Of a DNA stretch of 64,000 nt, positions 1 to 8,202 are shown piece by piece. This DNA comes from SSF14 sp037045585. GTDB taxonomy: Bacteria; Actinomycetota; Acidimicrobiia; Acidimicrobiales; Microtrichaceae. Location: assembly GCA_037045585.1 (NCBI GenBank), contig JBAOIR010000004.1, positions 141,036 through 205,035 of the forward strand, given 5' to 3'. The notes beneath the pieces are model-generated. The model was not told the DNA's origin. It searched no databases and saw only the letters and a list, made by a program, of their open reading frames with translations. The stretch's first letter is position 1; each line of letters starts with the position of its first letter. A program made the position numbers and the translations under genes.

Positions 1-57
1 GGCAGCGGATCGACCTGGTTCGTGGAGGGGACTACCCGGGCGATGGCCGACGGGTAG
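1..57 (+). CDS. 3' end of an unidentified gene
   Basis: The first 19 codons form an open frame closed by TAG at 55-57, giving an 18-residue C-terminus that begins GSGSTWFVEG. Its start lies outside the window. The piece is too short to assign to a family, and it may be a chance open frame. Confidence 0.35.
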   Translation, partial: GSGSTWFVEGTTRAMADG

Positions 58-146
58 TGACGACGATCGGTGGACCGGCCGTGGTTCCGGAGCGTTAGCA
101 GGGAACGAAGCGACCGTGCCGAGCGGAGGTGCCCAGCTGCCGAGGG

Positions 147-248
147 CTACTTCCCGCGAGCTCGGCGTTGGTGGCGAGTGCGGCGAAGGAGCTTGCGGTG
201 CTTCTTCTTCCGCATCCGCTTCCGGCGTTTCTTGATCAGTGAACCCAT
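147..248 (-). CDS. Small ribosomal subunit protein bS22 (AURKAIP1/COX24-domain), 33 aa
   Basis: The minus strand reads ATG at 248-246 to TAG at 149-147 and encodes 33 residues starting MGSLIKKRRKRMRKKKHRKL and ending RRARGK. This is the near-invariant sequence of actinobacterial bS22, a tiny very basic protein of the 30S subunit that shares the AURKAIP1/COX24 domain with a mitochondrial ribosomal protein. More than half of the residues are Lys or Arg. It is shorter than most gene finders accept. It is divergent from the exopolysaccharide gene at 478. No clear ribosome binding site precedes the ATG. The family call rests on the sequence pattern and is strong. Confidence 0.9.
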   Translation of the reverse strand: MGSLIKKRRKRMRKKKHRKLLRRTRHQRRARGK

Positions 249-477
249 GGCGGGGGCACTTTAGCGAGCCGTCTCCGAGAGTGCGAACCCGGAACGACAT
301 TCGCCGCGGTCTGCACCGTTTGTTCACGAGCCCGTGCCTTTCGCTTTCGACCCTGCGTCGGTAGCCTTCCGCTTGTACCTGCACTCGTGCTGATCGGCGC
401 AGAGTGAACGAACAGAGACTCTTCGTGAGCTTGCGCCGGTGGGCGCCCTCGCAGGAGCAGCGGATGGGAATGAGCGC

Positions 478-1815
478 ATGAGTGACGTTGGGACGCTGGC
501 GACGCTGCCGGATCCAACCCTGGTCGAGGAGAAGAACTCGATCAGCTTCCGGTTCGGACGCCGTACCTGGCTCGCCATCGGTGCCCTGACCCTGGTCACC
601 GGCGTGCTGGCGATGACCGCAACGTTCTTCCTGCCCAAGCAGTACGTCGTGTCCCGTTCGTTCCTGATCATGTCGGGCAACAACCCCAACGACAACGACA
701 CGCTCATCCGCGCGTTCGAGGAGATCATGGCCGACAAGGGCTTCGCCGCCGAGATCAAGGCGAAGACCGGGCTCAAGCTTCCGGCTGAGACGATCAAGGC
801 GATGATCTCGCCGAGCCGCCCGCCGGCCGCCGCCACCATCAAGGTGTCGGTGCGTTCCACGAAGATGGCCGAGGCGGACAAGGTCTCGGCGGCGATCGTT
901 CCCACGCTGACCGAGGTCGTCGAGAGCGGTCAGCGCAACCTGCCCATCGAGGAGCGCATCTCCGGCCCGATCGTCCAGGAGATCTTCAACCGCCCGATCC
1001 GTGAGGAGGAGTTCGTGCCCTGGTGGGTCGGCCTCTTCAGCGGCGCTTCCATTGCGTTCCTCATCGCCTTCGTCGTCGCGGCGTTCCGCCAGTACCGCAA
1101 GCCGGTCATCAGCTCGGCGCGTGACGTCGGCGATGCGCTCGACCTCCCGGTGCTCGCCCGGATCATGGCGGTCGGGGACGGTCGCAGCACCAATCCCCAG
1201 GACGCCGTGCTCGGCATGCTCTCGGCGATCGAGCGGCTCGGAGCGTCGGGCCCGATCCATCGTCTGGTGGTCGTGGGCCCCGATTCCGACGTCGAACGCT
1301 CCAAGCTCGTGCTGGCGCTCGGGTGTGCCATCGCCCGCAACTTCGACCAGCCTGTCGCGCTGATCGACGCCGACCTCGAGAACGCCTCGCTCACCAAGCT
1401 GATCGGCGCCTCCGACGAGCCCGGGCTCGCCGAGTGCCTGACCGGTGACCTCCGGGTCGATCAGACGCTCCTCCGCCTGGAGAACGGCCACACCCCGCAG
1501 CTCCTCGACGGCATGGTTCCGCCGTCCGGCATGATCCGGGTCATGCCCGCCGGCATCAACCGAGGTGGGTCCCTCCTTCGCATGCGCTCCAACCTCCATC
1601 AGGTGCTCGGGGCGATGTCGGGCAAGTACGTGGTCGTCGTCGACGGCCCGCAGGTGCCGGGTCCGGTGCCGGTCACCCAGCTGCTGTCGATGGCCGATGC
1701 CACGATCGTCGTGGTGACCGAGGGCGGGACGTCGATCCGCGATGCCCGGTTCACGGGCAACGCCCTGCGGTCGAACACCACGAACCCCGTCGGCGCCGTC
1801 GTCCTCCGCAAGTAG
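478..1815 (+). CDS. Polysaccharide chain-length / BY-kinase-like protein with degenerate P-loop
   Basis: This 445-residue protein has a Wzz/CpsC-type layout. One membrane helix lies near residues 20-42, an external segment follows, and a second helix lies near residues 180-202. A cytoplasmic domain like CpsD/CapB tyrosine kinases fills the rest. The Walker A' strand is clear (VALIDADLE), but the usual P-loop with GKST is replaced by VVGPDSDVERSKLVLALG, which lacks the lysine-serine/threonine pair. No C-terminal tyrosine cluster is present. It could therefore be a pseudokinase or a pure co-polymerase. ATG 478 is preferred over the in-frame GTG at 439 because GGGAA lies about 7 bases upstream. 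It precedes the sugar transferase and glycosyltransferase genes, which supports a role in exopolysaccharide export. Confidence 0.75.
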   Translation: MSDVGTLATLPDPTLVEEKNSISFRFGRRTWLAIGALTLVTGVLAMTATFFLPKQYVVSRSFLIMSGNNPNDNDTLIRAFEEIMADKGFAAEIKAKTGLKLPAETIKAMISPSRPPAAATIKVSVRSTKMAEADKVSAAIVPTLTEVVESGQRNLPIEERISGPIVQEIFNRPIREEEFVPWWVGLFSGASIAFLIAFVVAAFRQYRKPVISSARDVGDALDLPVLARIMAVGDGRSTNPQDAVLGMLSAIERLGASGPIHRLVVVGPDSDVERSKLVLALGCAIARNFDQPVALIDADLENASLTKLIGASDEPGLAECLTGDLRVDQTLLRLENGHTPQLLDGMVPPSGMIRVMPAGINRGGSLLRMRSNLHQVLGAMSGKYVVVVDGPQVPGPVPVTQLLSMADATIVVVTEGGTSIRDARFTGNALRSNTTNPVGAVVLRK

Positions 1816-2021
1816 GACGTCATCGGCCGTCCAGGTCGACGTAATGACTGTGCAAATGCCCCGCGAATCAGGGGTGAACGGCGTTCGATGAGCAATTGTG
1901 ACCCTTGAGTTTGACTTGAGGGCGTGCTTAGCTTCACCAGTACTGGGGTGTGTGCAGCTCGTGGTCGTCGGGGGGTAGTCCGTCGGCCCGAACGCGCAAT
2001 GTCGATATCAGGAGCTGGTGA

Positions 2022-3512
2022 ATGTTGCGGGTCACTGCGGTTGGGAGTGAAGAGGCGGCGCTGAAGTCGGTCGACGACGCGGTGGCGACTCGGCCCGACC
2101 TCGCACTGGTCCGGCCGCCCGACGAGGCTGCTCGTCCGGCCCCGGCGACCCAGGCCCAACGGCGTGGCATCGGCGCCTGGACGTGGGTGTTCGGTGTGGC
2201 CATCGACGCCGCCGTCATCGCCGGCGTGCCGCTGGTCTGGAACCTCACGATCGGTCAGCCCGGCCTTCGCAAGCTGGTGTTCCTCTACACCTGCATCGCC
2301 GTGGTGCTGCTGATCCCGACCCATCGCAGCGGTCGACTCGTTCCTCGGGCGAGCGAGCTCATCGGTTCGGTCCTCGTCCGGTTGACGTTCGCCCCGGTGA
2401 TCGCCGTGGTGCTCACCTGGTGGATCTACCTGATCGACAAGTCGGTGCTGGTGAAGCTCGTCGGCATCACCGTTCCCCTCGTGCTCGTGGGCCGCCTGGT
2501 GTCCACCAAGGTCGCTCACGCCGTCCGCTCCCGGGGGTACGACCTCGAGGACACGATCATCGTCGGCGCCGGTTCGGTCGGCCGTGACCTTGCCGCCGCC
2601 ATGGACCAGAACCCCGATTGCGGTCTGCTGCCCGTCGGTTTCGTCGACCGGTTCGAGGAGCGCCTGTCGCACCCGCTGATCGGCCGCCCCGAGGATCTCC
2701 TGGCCATCCTGGAGGAGACCCAGGTGCGCCACGTCGTGCTCGGGTTCGGCGGCGCCACCGAGACCGAGCTCGTCGGGTACGTGCGCGAGTGCGCCCACCT
2801 GCCGGTGCAGTTCTATACCGTTCCCCGGTTCTTCGAGTTGGGCGTGTCCGCCGGGCAGGGTGGCTTCGAGGTCGACGGCTTCGCCATCACGCCGCTGGGT
2901 CGTCCGGGCCGCCAGCACCTCATGTGGCCGCTCAAGCGTGCGTTCGACGTCGCCGTGTCCGGCTTCGTGCTCCTGGCCGTGTCGCCCGTCTATCTGGCGT
3001 GCGCGCTGGCGGTGAAGCTCACGAGCCCCGGCCCGGTGTACTTCCGCCAGGTCCGCGTCAGTGTCGACCACGTGCCCTTCGACATCTTGAAGTTCCGCAC
3101 CATGAAGTACGTGGCCGACCCGCAGAAGCAGGCCGAACTCGACCAGCGGGCGCAGGCCGTGAACCTCGACGACGACCGGATCACGCCGATCGGCAAGTTC
3201 CTCCGCAAGTCGCACCTCGACGAACTCCCGCAGCTGCTCAACGTGCTCAAGGGCGAGATGTCGATCGTCGGTCCCCGGCCCGAGCGGCCCTACTTCGTCG
3301 ACCAGCACACTGCGACGATCGAGGGGTACGCCCATCGTCACCGGGTGCCGGCCGGCATCACGGGTTGGGCGCAGGTCAACGGCTTCTGGGGTGACTCGTC
3401 ACTCGAGGCCCGGGTTCGCCTGGACAACCGGTACATCGAGAACTGGACGCCGTGGCGTGACCTCGTGATCGGGCTTCGAACCATCCCGACGCTGCTCGGC
3501 AAGCGTCGTTGA
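2022..3512 (+). CDS. Undecaprenyl-phosphate sugar-1-phosphate transferase (WbaP/CpsE family)
   Basis: This 496-residue membrane enzyme should transfer a sugar-1-phosphate from a nucleotide sugar to undecaprenyl phosphate, the first membrane step of exopolysaccharide assembly. The N-terminal half has several hydrophobic helices (about residues 50-170) and a nucleotide-binding-like fold with VGAGSVGRDL near residue 185. The C-terminal bacterial sugar transferase domain (about 305-496) shows KRAFDVAVS, the membrane segment, KFRTM, the SHLDELPQLLNVLKG motif and VGPRPERP. The start is supported by AGGAG about 8 bases upstream of ATG 2022. The stop overlaps the TTG start of the next gene, so the two are probably co-translated. 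Confidence 0.9.
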   Translation: MLRVTAVGSEEAALKSVDDAVATRPDLALVRPPDEAARPAPATQAQRRGIGAWTWVFGVAIDAAVIAGVPLVWNLTIGQPGLRKLVFLYTCIAVVLLIPTHRSGRLVPRASELIGSVLVRLTFAPVIAVVLTWWIYLIDKSVLVKLVGITVPLVLVGRLVSTKVAHAVRSRGYDLEDTIIVGAGSVGRDLAAAMDQNPDCGLLPVGFVDRFEERLSHPLIGRPEDLLAILEETQVRHVVLGFGGATETELVGYVRECAHLPVQFYTVPRFFELGVSAGQGGFEVDGFAITPLGRPGRQHLMWPLKRAFDVAVSGFVLLAVSPVYLACALAVKLTSPGPVYFRQVRVSVDHVPFDILKFRTMKYVADPQKQAELDQRAQAVNLDDDRITPIGKFLRKSHLDELPQLLNVLKGEMSIVGPRPERPYFVDQHTATIEGYAHRHRVPAGITGWAQVNGFWGDSSLEARVRLDNRYIENWTPWRDLVIGLRTIPTLLGKRR

Positions 3513-4525
3513 GTCTGATCCGAAGCGACCGAGGCCATCAGCAGCTCGTCTCGGTCGTCGTTCCGACGCTCAACGAGGAACGTTCGATCAGCATCTGCCT
3601 CGACGCGGTGCTGGCGCAGACGTGGCGCAACATCGAGGTTCTCGTCGTCGACGGAGGCTCCGACGACCTGACCTGCCGGCTCGTCGAGGAGTACGCCACG
3701 GTCGACCCGCGGGTGCGACTCGTGCACAATCCGCGTCGCACCCAGGCGGCCGCGATGAACACGGCGGTCGAGCACGTGACGTCGCCGTGGCTCGTCCGCG
3801 TCGACGCCCACAGCACCGTGCCCAGCAATTACGTCGAACTCATCATGGAGCACCTCCCGGAGGGCCGGTGGGGCGGCGTGGGCGGTCGCAAGGACGGGGT
3901 GGCCACCACAGTGCAGGGACGGGCCATCGCTGCGGCGCTCGGTTCGCGGTTCGGTGTCGGCAACTCGACGTACCACCACGGCGTCGAACCCCAGGAGGTC
4001 GACCACATTCCCTTCGGTGCGTACCCCGTCGCCGTCATTCGCGACGTGGGTGGCTGGGACGAGGCGATCACCGCCAACGAGGACTTCGAGTTCGACTACC
4101 GGGTGCGGCAGTCGGGTCGGGCGCTCCTGTTCGACCCGCGCATCGTCATCTTCTGGCAGACGCGCCAGGACGTCGGCGCGTTCTTCCAGCAGTATCGCCG
4201 CTACGGGCAGGGCAAGGCGCTCGTCTTGGCCAAGCATCCCAACTCGGCGTCGCCGCGACACCTGTTGCCCGCCGCTGTCGTCGGCGCGCTCGCCGCTGCG
4301 GTGGCGATCTCCCCGCTCAAGCCGCGTTGGGCCCTCTCGATCCTCGCTCCGTACGTCGGCATCCTGGCCGTAGCGACCGTCACCGTCTCGCCCACGCTCG
4401 TGGTGTCCGAGTCCCAACGGTGGTTGCCGGCGGCGTTCGCCGCGATGCACCTCGGCTACGGCCTCGGCTTCTGGGAAGGTGCGATCCGTCGCATCGTCTC
4501 GGGGTCGCGTGGGCGGGTACGGTAG
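3509..4525 (+). CDS. Family 2 glycosyltransferase, ExoA-like
   Basis: This 338-residue protein opens with a GT-A fold: SVVVPTLNEERSI at about residue 15, VDGGSDD, and RVDAHS as the DxD-like metal site. NEDFEFDYR further on matches the ED acceptor motif. Residues about 250-320 contain two or three membrane helices, as in the succinoglycan glycosyltransferase ExoA. It probably adds a sugar to the lipid-linked repeat begun by the preceding transferase. The start is an unusual TTG overlapping the upstream stop (TTGA), and no nearby in-frame ATG or GTG fits better. The sugar specificity cannot be read from the sequence. Confidence 0.87.
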   Translation: MSLIRSDRGHQQLVSVVVPTLNEERSISICLDAVLAQTWRNIEVLVVDGGSDDLTCRLVEEYATVDPRVRLVHNPRRTQAAAMNTAVEHVTSPWLVRVDAHSTVPSNYVELIMEHLPEGRWGGVGGRKDGVATTVQGRAIAAALGSRFGVGNSTYHHGVEPQEVDHIPFGAYPVAVIRDVGGWDEAITANEDFEFDYRVRQSGRALLFDPRIVIFWQTRQDVGAFFQQYRRYGQGKALVLAKHPNSASPRHLLPAAVVGALAAAVAISPLKPRWALSILAPYVGILAVATVTVSPTLVVSESQRWLPAAFAAMHLGYGLGFWEGAIRRIVSGSRGRVR

Positions 4526-4535
4526 GGCCCGTCCG

Positions 4536-4608
4536 TCGCGGGTAGTTCAATTGGTAGAACACCGGACTTTGAATCCGGTTGTTGTGGGTTCGAGTCCCGC
4601 CCCGCGAA
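4536..4608 (+). tRNA. tRNA-Gln (anticodon UUG)
   Basis: A full cloverleaf of 73 nt can be drawn. The acceptor stem is TCGCGGG/CCCGCGA, the D arm GTTC...GAAC, the anticodon stem CCGGA/TCCGG with loop CTTTGAA, a 5-nt variable loop, and the T arm GTGGG TTCGAGT CCCGC. The discriminator is A. The anticodon TTG reads CAA glutamine codons. CCC follows the discriminator, so a CCA end does not appear to be encoded. Confidence 0.95.
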
Positions 4609-4653
4609 CCCGTTGGAGATACCCGTGAAACGCAGTGAGGATGATCAGCCGAC

Positions 4654-5763
4654 GTGAGCGACCCTGAGACCCAACGCCCCCTTTACGCCGTCGTGTTGGC
4701 GGCCGGCGAGGGTTCCCGCATGAAGTCGGAGCGGCCGAAGCCGCTCCACCGGTTGTGCGGCAAGCCGATGCTGGCGTACGTGCTCGAGTCGCTGGCCACC
4801 TGCCACGCCGACCGTGCTGCCATCGTGGTCGGTCACAAGGGCGAGTGGGTCACGAAGAAGATCGCCGAGGAGAACGTCGGCGTCGCGTTGGAGTTCGTCG
4901 AGCAGGCGGTGCAACGCGGCACCGGCGACGCCGCCCTGATCGGCCTGTCGGGTCTCCCCGACGACCTCGACGACGACAGTGACGTCATCGTCCTGCCGGG
5001 CGACACACCCTTGCTCACCGCCGCCACCATCGGCCGTTTGGTCGAACAGCATCGGGCGACCGACGTGGCGGCGACGGTCCTCACGGCAGTGCTCGACGAT
5101 CCCTCGGGCTACGGCCGGGTGGTCCGTGGGCGCAACGATCGTGTGGTTCGTATCGTCGAACACGGGGACGCGACTCCCGAGCAGCTGGAGATCAACGAGA
5201 TCAACACGTCGATCTACTGCTTCAAGCGCTCGTTGCTCGCGCCGGCACTGCGTCGCCTGAATCCCGACAACGCGCAGGGCGAGTACTACCTGACCGACGT
5301 CGTGGCAGTGCTGGCCGAGGCCGGCCACTCGGTCGACACCGTCATCGCCCCGTCCGCCGCCGAGGCGTCGGGCGTCAACGACCGCCTCCAGCTCGCCCTC
5401 GCCGAGTCGGAGATGCGGCGCCGCACCAACGAGGCCCTGCTGCGTTCGGGCGTCACCATGGTCGATCCGGCCAGCACGTTCGTCGACACCACCGTGCAGG
5501 TCGGCCGCGACGTCACGCTCTTCCCCGGCGTGATGCTGCAGGGCTCGACCGTCGTCGGCGACGGCACGGAGCTGGGGCCGAACACTCGGCTCGTCGACTG
5601 CCGCGTCGGCGCCAACGCCGTCATCGAGGAGACGACGGCCCGGCGGGCCGTCATCGGCGACGAATCTCACGTCGGCCCGTACGCCGTCCTCGCTCCCGGC
5701 AGCGAGGTGGCGTCCGGCGTCGACACCGGACCGTTCTACAATTCGGCCGCGCCGTCGGCCTGA
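4654..5763 (+). CDS. glmU: GlmU-like N-acetylglucosamine-1-phosphate uridylyltransferase lacking the acetyltransferase end
   Basis: The N-terminal domain is a clear UDP-GlcNAc pyrophosphorylase, with LAAGEGSRMKSERPKPLH at the nucleotide site and GDTPLL as the metal-binding motif. A left-handed beta-helix begins near residue 265. The protein is 369 residues, against about 450 for bifunctional GlmU. It ends soon after GPYAVLAPGSEV, so the acetyltransferase active-site region is missing. The next gene starts 15 bases later, which argues against a simple lost stop. It should make UDP-GlcNAc from GlcNAc-1-P for peptidoglycan, but glucosamine-1-P acetylation would need another enzyme. It is followed by prs, as in many actinobacteria. 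Confidence 0.85.
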   Translation: MSDPETQRPLYAVVLAAGEGSRMKSERPKPLHRLCGKPMLAYVLESLATCHADRAAIVVGHKGEWVTKKIAEENVGVALEFVEQAVQRGTGDAALIGLSGLPDDLDDDSDVIVLPGDTPLLTAATIGRLVEQHRATDVAATVLTAVLDDPSGYGRVVRGRNDRVVRIVEHGDATPEQLEINEINTSIYCFKRSLLAPALRRLNPDNAQGEYYLTDVVAVLAEAGHSVDTVIAPSAAEASGVNDRLQLALAESEMRRRTNEALLRSGVTMVDPASTFVDTTVQVGRDVTLFPGVMLQGSTVVGDGTELGPNTRLVDCRVGANAVIEETTARRAVIGDESHVGPYAVLAPGSEVASGVDTGPFYNSAAPSA

Positions 5764-5778
5764 AGGGGAAGCCAGCTC

Positions 5779-6762
5779 ATGGAGCTCATCACCAAGAAGC
5801 GCCTGCACCTCGTGGCAGGCCGCAACAACCGAGCCCTGGCCGAGGAGGTGGCGCAGCGCCTCAGCGTCGAACTCGGGCACGTGAGCCTCTCCGAGTTCGC
5901 CAACGGCGAACTCCACTGCAAGTACGGCGACTCGATCCGTGGCGCCGACGTCTTCATCTTCCAGGGCCACTGCTCCACGTCGGACATGTCGATCAACGAC
6001 GCGTTGATGGAACAGCTCATCATGGTCGACGCCGCCCGGCGTGCCTCGGCCAAGCGCATCACCGTGGTGGCGCCCTTCTACGGCTACGGCCGCCAGGACC
6101 GTAAGGCCGAGGGTCGTGAGCCCATCACCGCCAAACTCGTCGCGAACATGTTCAAGACCGCGGGCGCCAAGCGCCTCGTCTCGGTCGACCTGCACTCCGG
6201 TCAGATCCAGGGCTTCTTCGACGGCCCCGTCGACCACCTGACCGCCATGCCCGTGCTGGTCGAGTGGATGGCGAACAACCTCCGCGGTGAGCTCGTTGTC
6301 GTGTCGCCCGACGCCGGCCGCGTGAAGGTGGCCGAGCGGTACGCCAATCTGCTCCACGCCAACATCGCGATCGTGCACAAGCGTCGGGTTCGCGGCGTCA
6401 AGAACGCTGTCGAGGCCAAAGATGTCGTCGGCGAGGTCGAGGGCAAGACGTGTGTGCTCATCGACGACATGATCGACACCGGTGGCACGCTCGTCGCTGC
6501 GGCCGAGCAACTCGCCGAGCGCGGCGCGGCGTCGGTGTACGCGGCGGCCACCCACGGGGTGTTCAGCGGCCCGGCCATCGATCGCATCAAGAACTCGGTC
6601 CTCGAGAAGGTCGTGATCACCAACACGCTGCCGCTGCCGCCCGAGAAGCAGATCGACAAGATCGAGGTGCTGTCCGCTGCCGGCATCATCGCCGATGCGA
6701 TCGACGCCGTGTTCGAGGACACGTCCGTCTCCGACATCTTCGACGGACAAAATCAACATTGA
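5779..6762 (+). CDS. prs: Ribose-phosphate pyrophosphokinase (PRPP synthetase)
   Basis: This 327-residue enzyme makes PRPP from ribose-5-phosphate and ATP for nucleotide, histidine and tryptophan synthesis. Visible landmarks are LVAGRNNRALAEEVA at the N-terminus, the flexible-loop segment YGYGRQDRK, DLHSGQIQGFF, VVSPDAGRVK, and the PRPP-binding loop VLIDDMIDTGGTL. The length is normal for the family. It begins 15 bases after the glmU-like stop, so the two probably share a transcript. Confidence 0.95.
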   Translation: MELITKKRLHLVAGRNNRALAEEVAQRLSVELGHVSLSEFANGELHCKYGDSIRGADVFIFQGHCSTSDMSINDALMEQLIMVDAARRASAKRITVVAPFYGYGRQDRKAEGREPITAKLVANMFKTAGAKRLVSVDLHSGQIQGFFDGPVDHLTAMPVLVEWMANNLRGELVVVSPDAGRVKVAERYANLLHANIAIVHKRRVRGVKNAVEAKDVVGEVEGKTCVLIDDMIDTGGTLVAAAEQLAERGAASVYAAATHGVFSGPAIDRIKNSVLEKVVITNTLPLPPEKQIDKIEVLSAAGIIADAIDAVFEDTSVSDIFDGQNQH

Positions 6763-6830
6763 CGGAGGCCACCTCTGGTCGAATGCCAGCCTCGTTCCTC
6801 GGCTGACCTCGACCTCCGGCATCCTTCGGC

Positions 6831-6859
6831 TGGTCACGGTTGGCTGCTGCGAGTATCCT
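6831..6859 (+). promoter_or_regulatory. Possible sigma70-type promoter for rplY
   Basis: TGGTCA at 6831-6836 and TATCCT at 6854-6859 are separated by 17 bases. The -10 fits TANNNT and the -35 matches TTGACA at four of six positions. It lies about 60 bases upstream of rplY in the longest gap of the cluster. This is a sequence match only. Confidence 0.35.
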
Positions 6860-6921
6860 TTCCCGTCGGCCCTTGCGCGTCCCCGCGCCGCCGCCACGTT
6901 CGTTTCGAGGAGTTGTTTGCT

Positions 6922-7542
6922 ATGGCTGAGGTCACCCTGACCGCCACCACTGGTCGCCCGTTGGGCTCGAGCGCTTCGCGGCGTCTGCGCGCCGAGGGCA
7001 AGATCCCCGCGACCGTGTACGGCATGGACAAGGACGCGGTGTCGGTCACGATCACTCGCTCCGACCTCCGCAAGGCGATGACGACCGATGCGGGCGTCAA
7101 CGCTCTCATCAAGCTCGAGATCGACGGCGCCGCCACCGAGTACGCCCTCGTCAAGGAGATCCAGCGTCACACGGTCCGCCGCGAGGTCACCCACCTCGAC
7201 CTGCTCCGCATCGACCCCGAGATCGCGATGGTGCTCGACGTGCCGATCGTGCTCACCGGTGACGCCAAGAAGGTGTCCGGCGGCGGCGGCTTCGTCGACC
7301 AGAAGCTGTCGACGCTGCGGGTCACGGTTCGCCCCGACTCCATCCCCACGCAGCTCACGGCCGACATCTCGGCCATGGACGTCGAGGACGTGCTCACCAT
7401 CGCCGACCTCACGCTGCCGCGGGGAGTCACGACCGAGCTCGATCCCGAGCTGCCGATCGTGACCGCTGCGCTCACCCGTGCCGCCATCGTGGCCGCCCGC
7501 GCCGCAGCGAAGGCCGAAGAGGCCGCTGCTGCGGGTGCGTAG
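6922..7542 (+). CDS. rplY: Large ribosomal subunit protein bL25 (TL5/CTC form)
   Basis: This 206-residue protein binds 5S rRNA. The N-terminal L25 domain (about residues 1-90) shows the family opening with SSASRRLRAEGKIPATVYG. The longer TL5/CTC C-terminal beta domain follows, and an Ala/Glu-rich tail ends the protein. ATG 6922 is chosen over the upstream in-frame TTG at 6913 because GAGGAG sits about 9 bases before it. It is followed by pth, the usual partner. Confidence 0.94.
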   Translation: MAEVTLTATTGRPLGSSASRRLRAEGKIPATVYGMDKDAVSVTITRSDLRKAMTTDAGVNALIKLEIDGAATEYALVKEIQRHTVRREVTHLDLLRIDPEIAMVLDVPIVLTGDAKKVSGGGGFVDQKLSTLRVTVRPDSIPTQLTADISAMDVEDVLTIADLTLPRGVTTELDPELPIVTAALTRAAIVAARAAAKAEEAAAAGA

Positions 7543-7566
7543 CCTCAGCATCCGATTCGGGTGGTG

Positions 7567-8202
7567 ATGCGCCGCGGCGCACGTTCCCTCGGCGCCGCGT
7601 CGAGCGTCAAGCAGCACAACAACACACCGTGGGACCTCTTGGTCGTCGGCCTCGGCAATCCCGGGCCCAAGTACCGCGGCACCCTCCACAACGTCGGCGT
7701 CGAGGTGCTCGACCTGCTGGCCGAGCGGCATCGTGAGAAGTTCCGCAGCTCCAAGGAGCATGCGCTCGTCGCCGAGCTCCGCATCGGAGCGGCCCGTGTC
7801 GCCCTGGCGTTCCCCCAGACGTACATGAACGAGTCCGGGCGCTCGGTCGGCCCACTCGTGAAGCGGTACGGCATCGACGACCTCACCAAGCTGGTGGTCG
7901 TCCACGACGAGCTCGATCTCGATCCGGGCCGGCTCAAGGTGAAGTTGGGCGGCGGCCTGGCCGGGCACAACGGCCTCAGGTCGATCAAGGCGCACCTGCA
8001 CTCCGACGAGTTCGCCCGTATCCGCATCGGTGTCGGCAAGCCGCCCGGTGGCAAGGAACGCGGCGTCGATCACGTGTTGGCACCACCGTCCAAACGCGAC
8101 CGTGAGCTCATCGCCGTGTGCGTCGTGGAGGCGGCCGACGCCGTCGAGATGATGCTGAGCGACGGCATCGACGCCACGATGGCGCGCTACAACCAGCGAT
8201 GA
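7567..8202 (+). CDS. pth: Peptidyl-tRNA hydrolase
   Basis: This enzyme releases tRNA from stalled peptidyl-tRNA. The family signature VVGLGNPGPKYRGTLHNVG contains the substrate-binding Asn and catalytic His. QTYMNESG, VVHDELDLDPG and GGLAGHNGLRSI follow. The protein is 211 residues from ATG 7567; two in-frame GTG codons lie just upstream. About 20 extra residues precede the conserved core. The stop overlaps the mfd start (ATGA). Confidence 0.94.
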   Translation: MRRGARSLGAASSVKQHNNTPWDLLVVGLGNPGPKYRGTLHNVGVEVLDLLAERHREKFRSSKEHALVAELRIGAARVALAFPQTYMNESGRSVGPLVKRYGIDDLTKLVVVHDELDLDPGRLKVKLGGGLAGHNGLRSIKAHLHSDEFARIRIGVGKPPGGKERGVDHVLAPPSKRDRELIAVCVVEAADAVEMMLSDGIDATMARYNQR

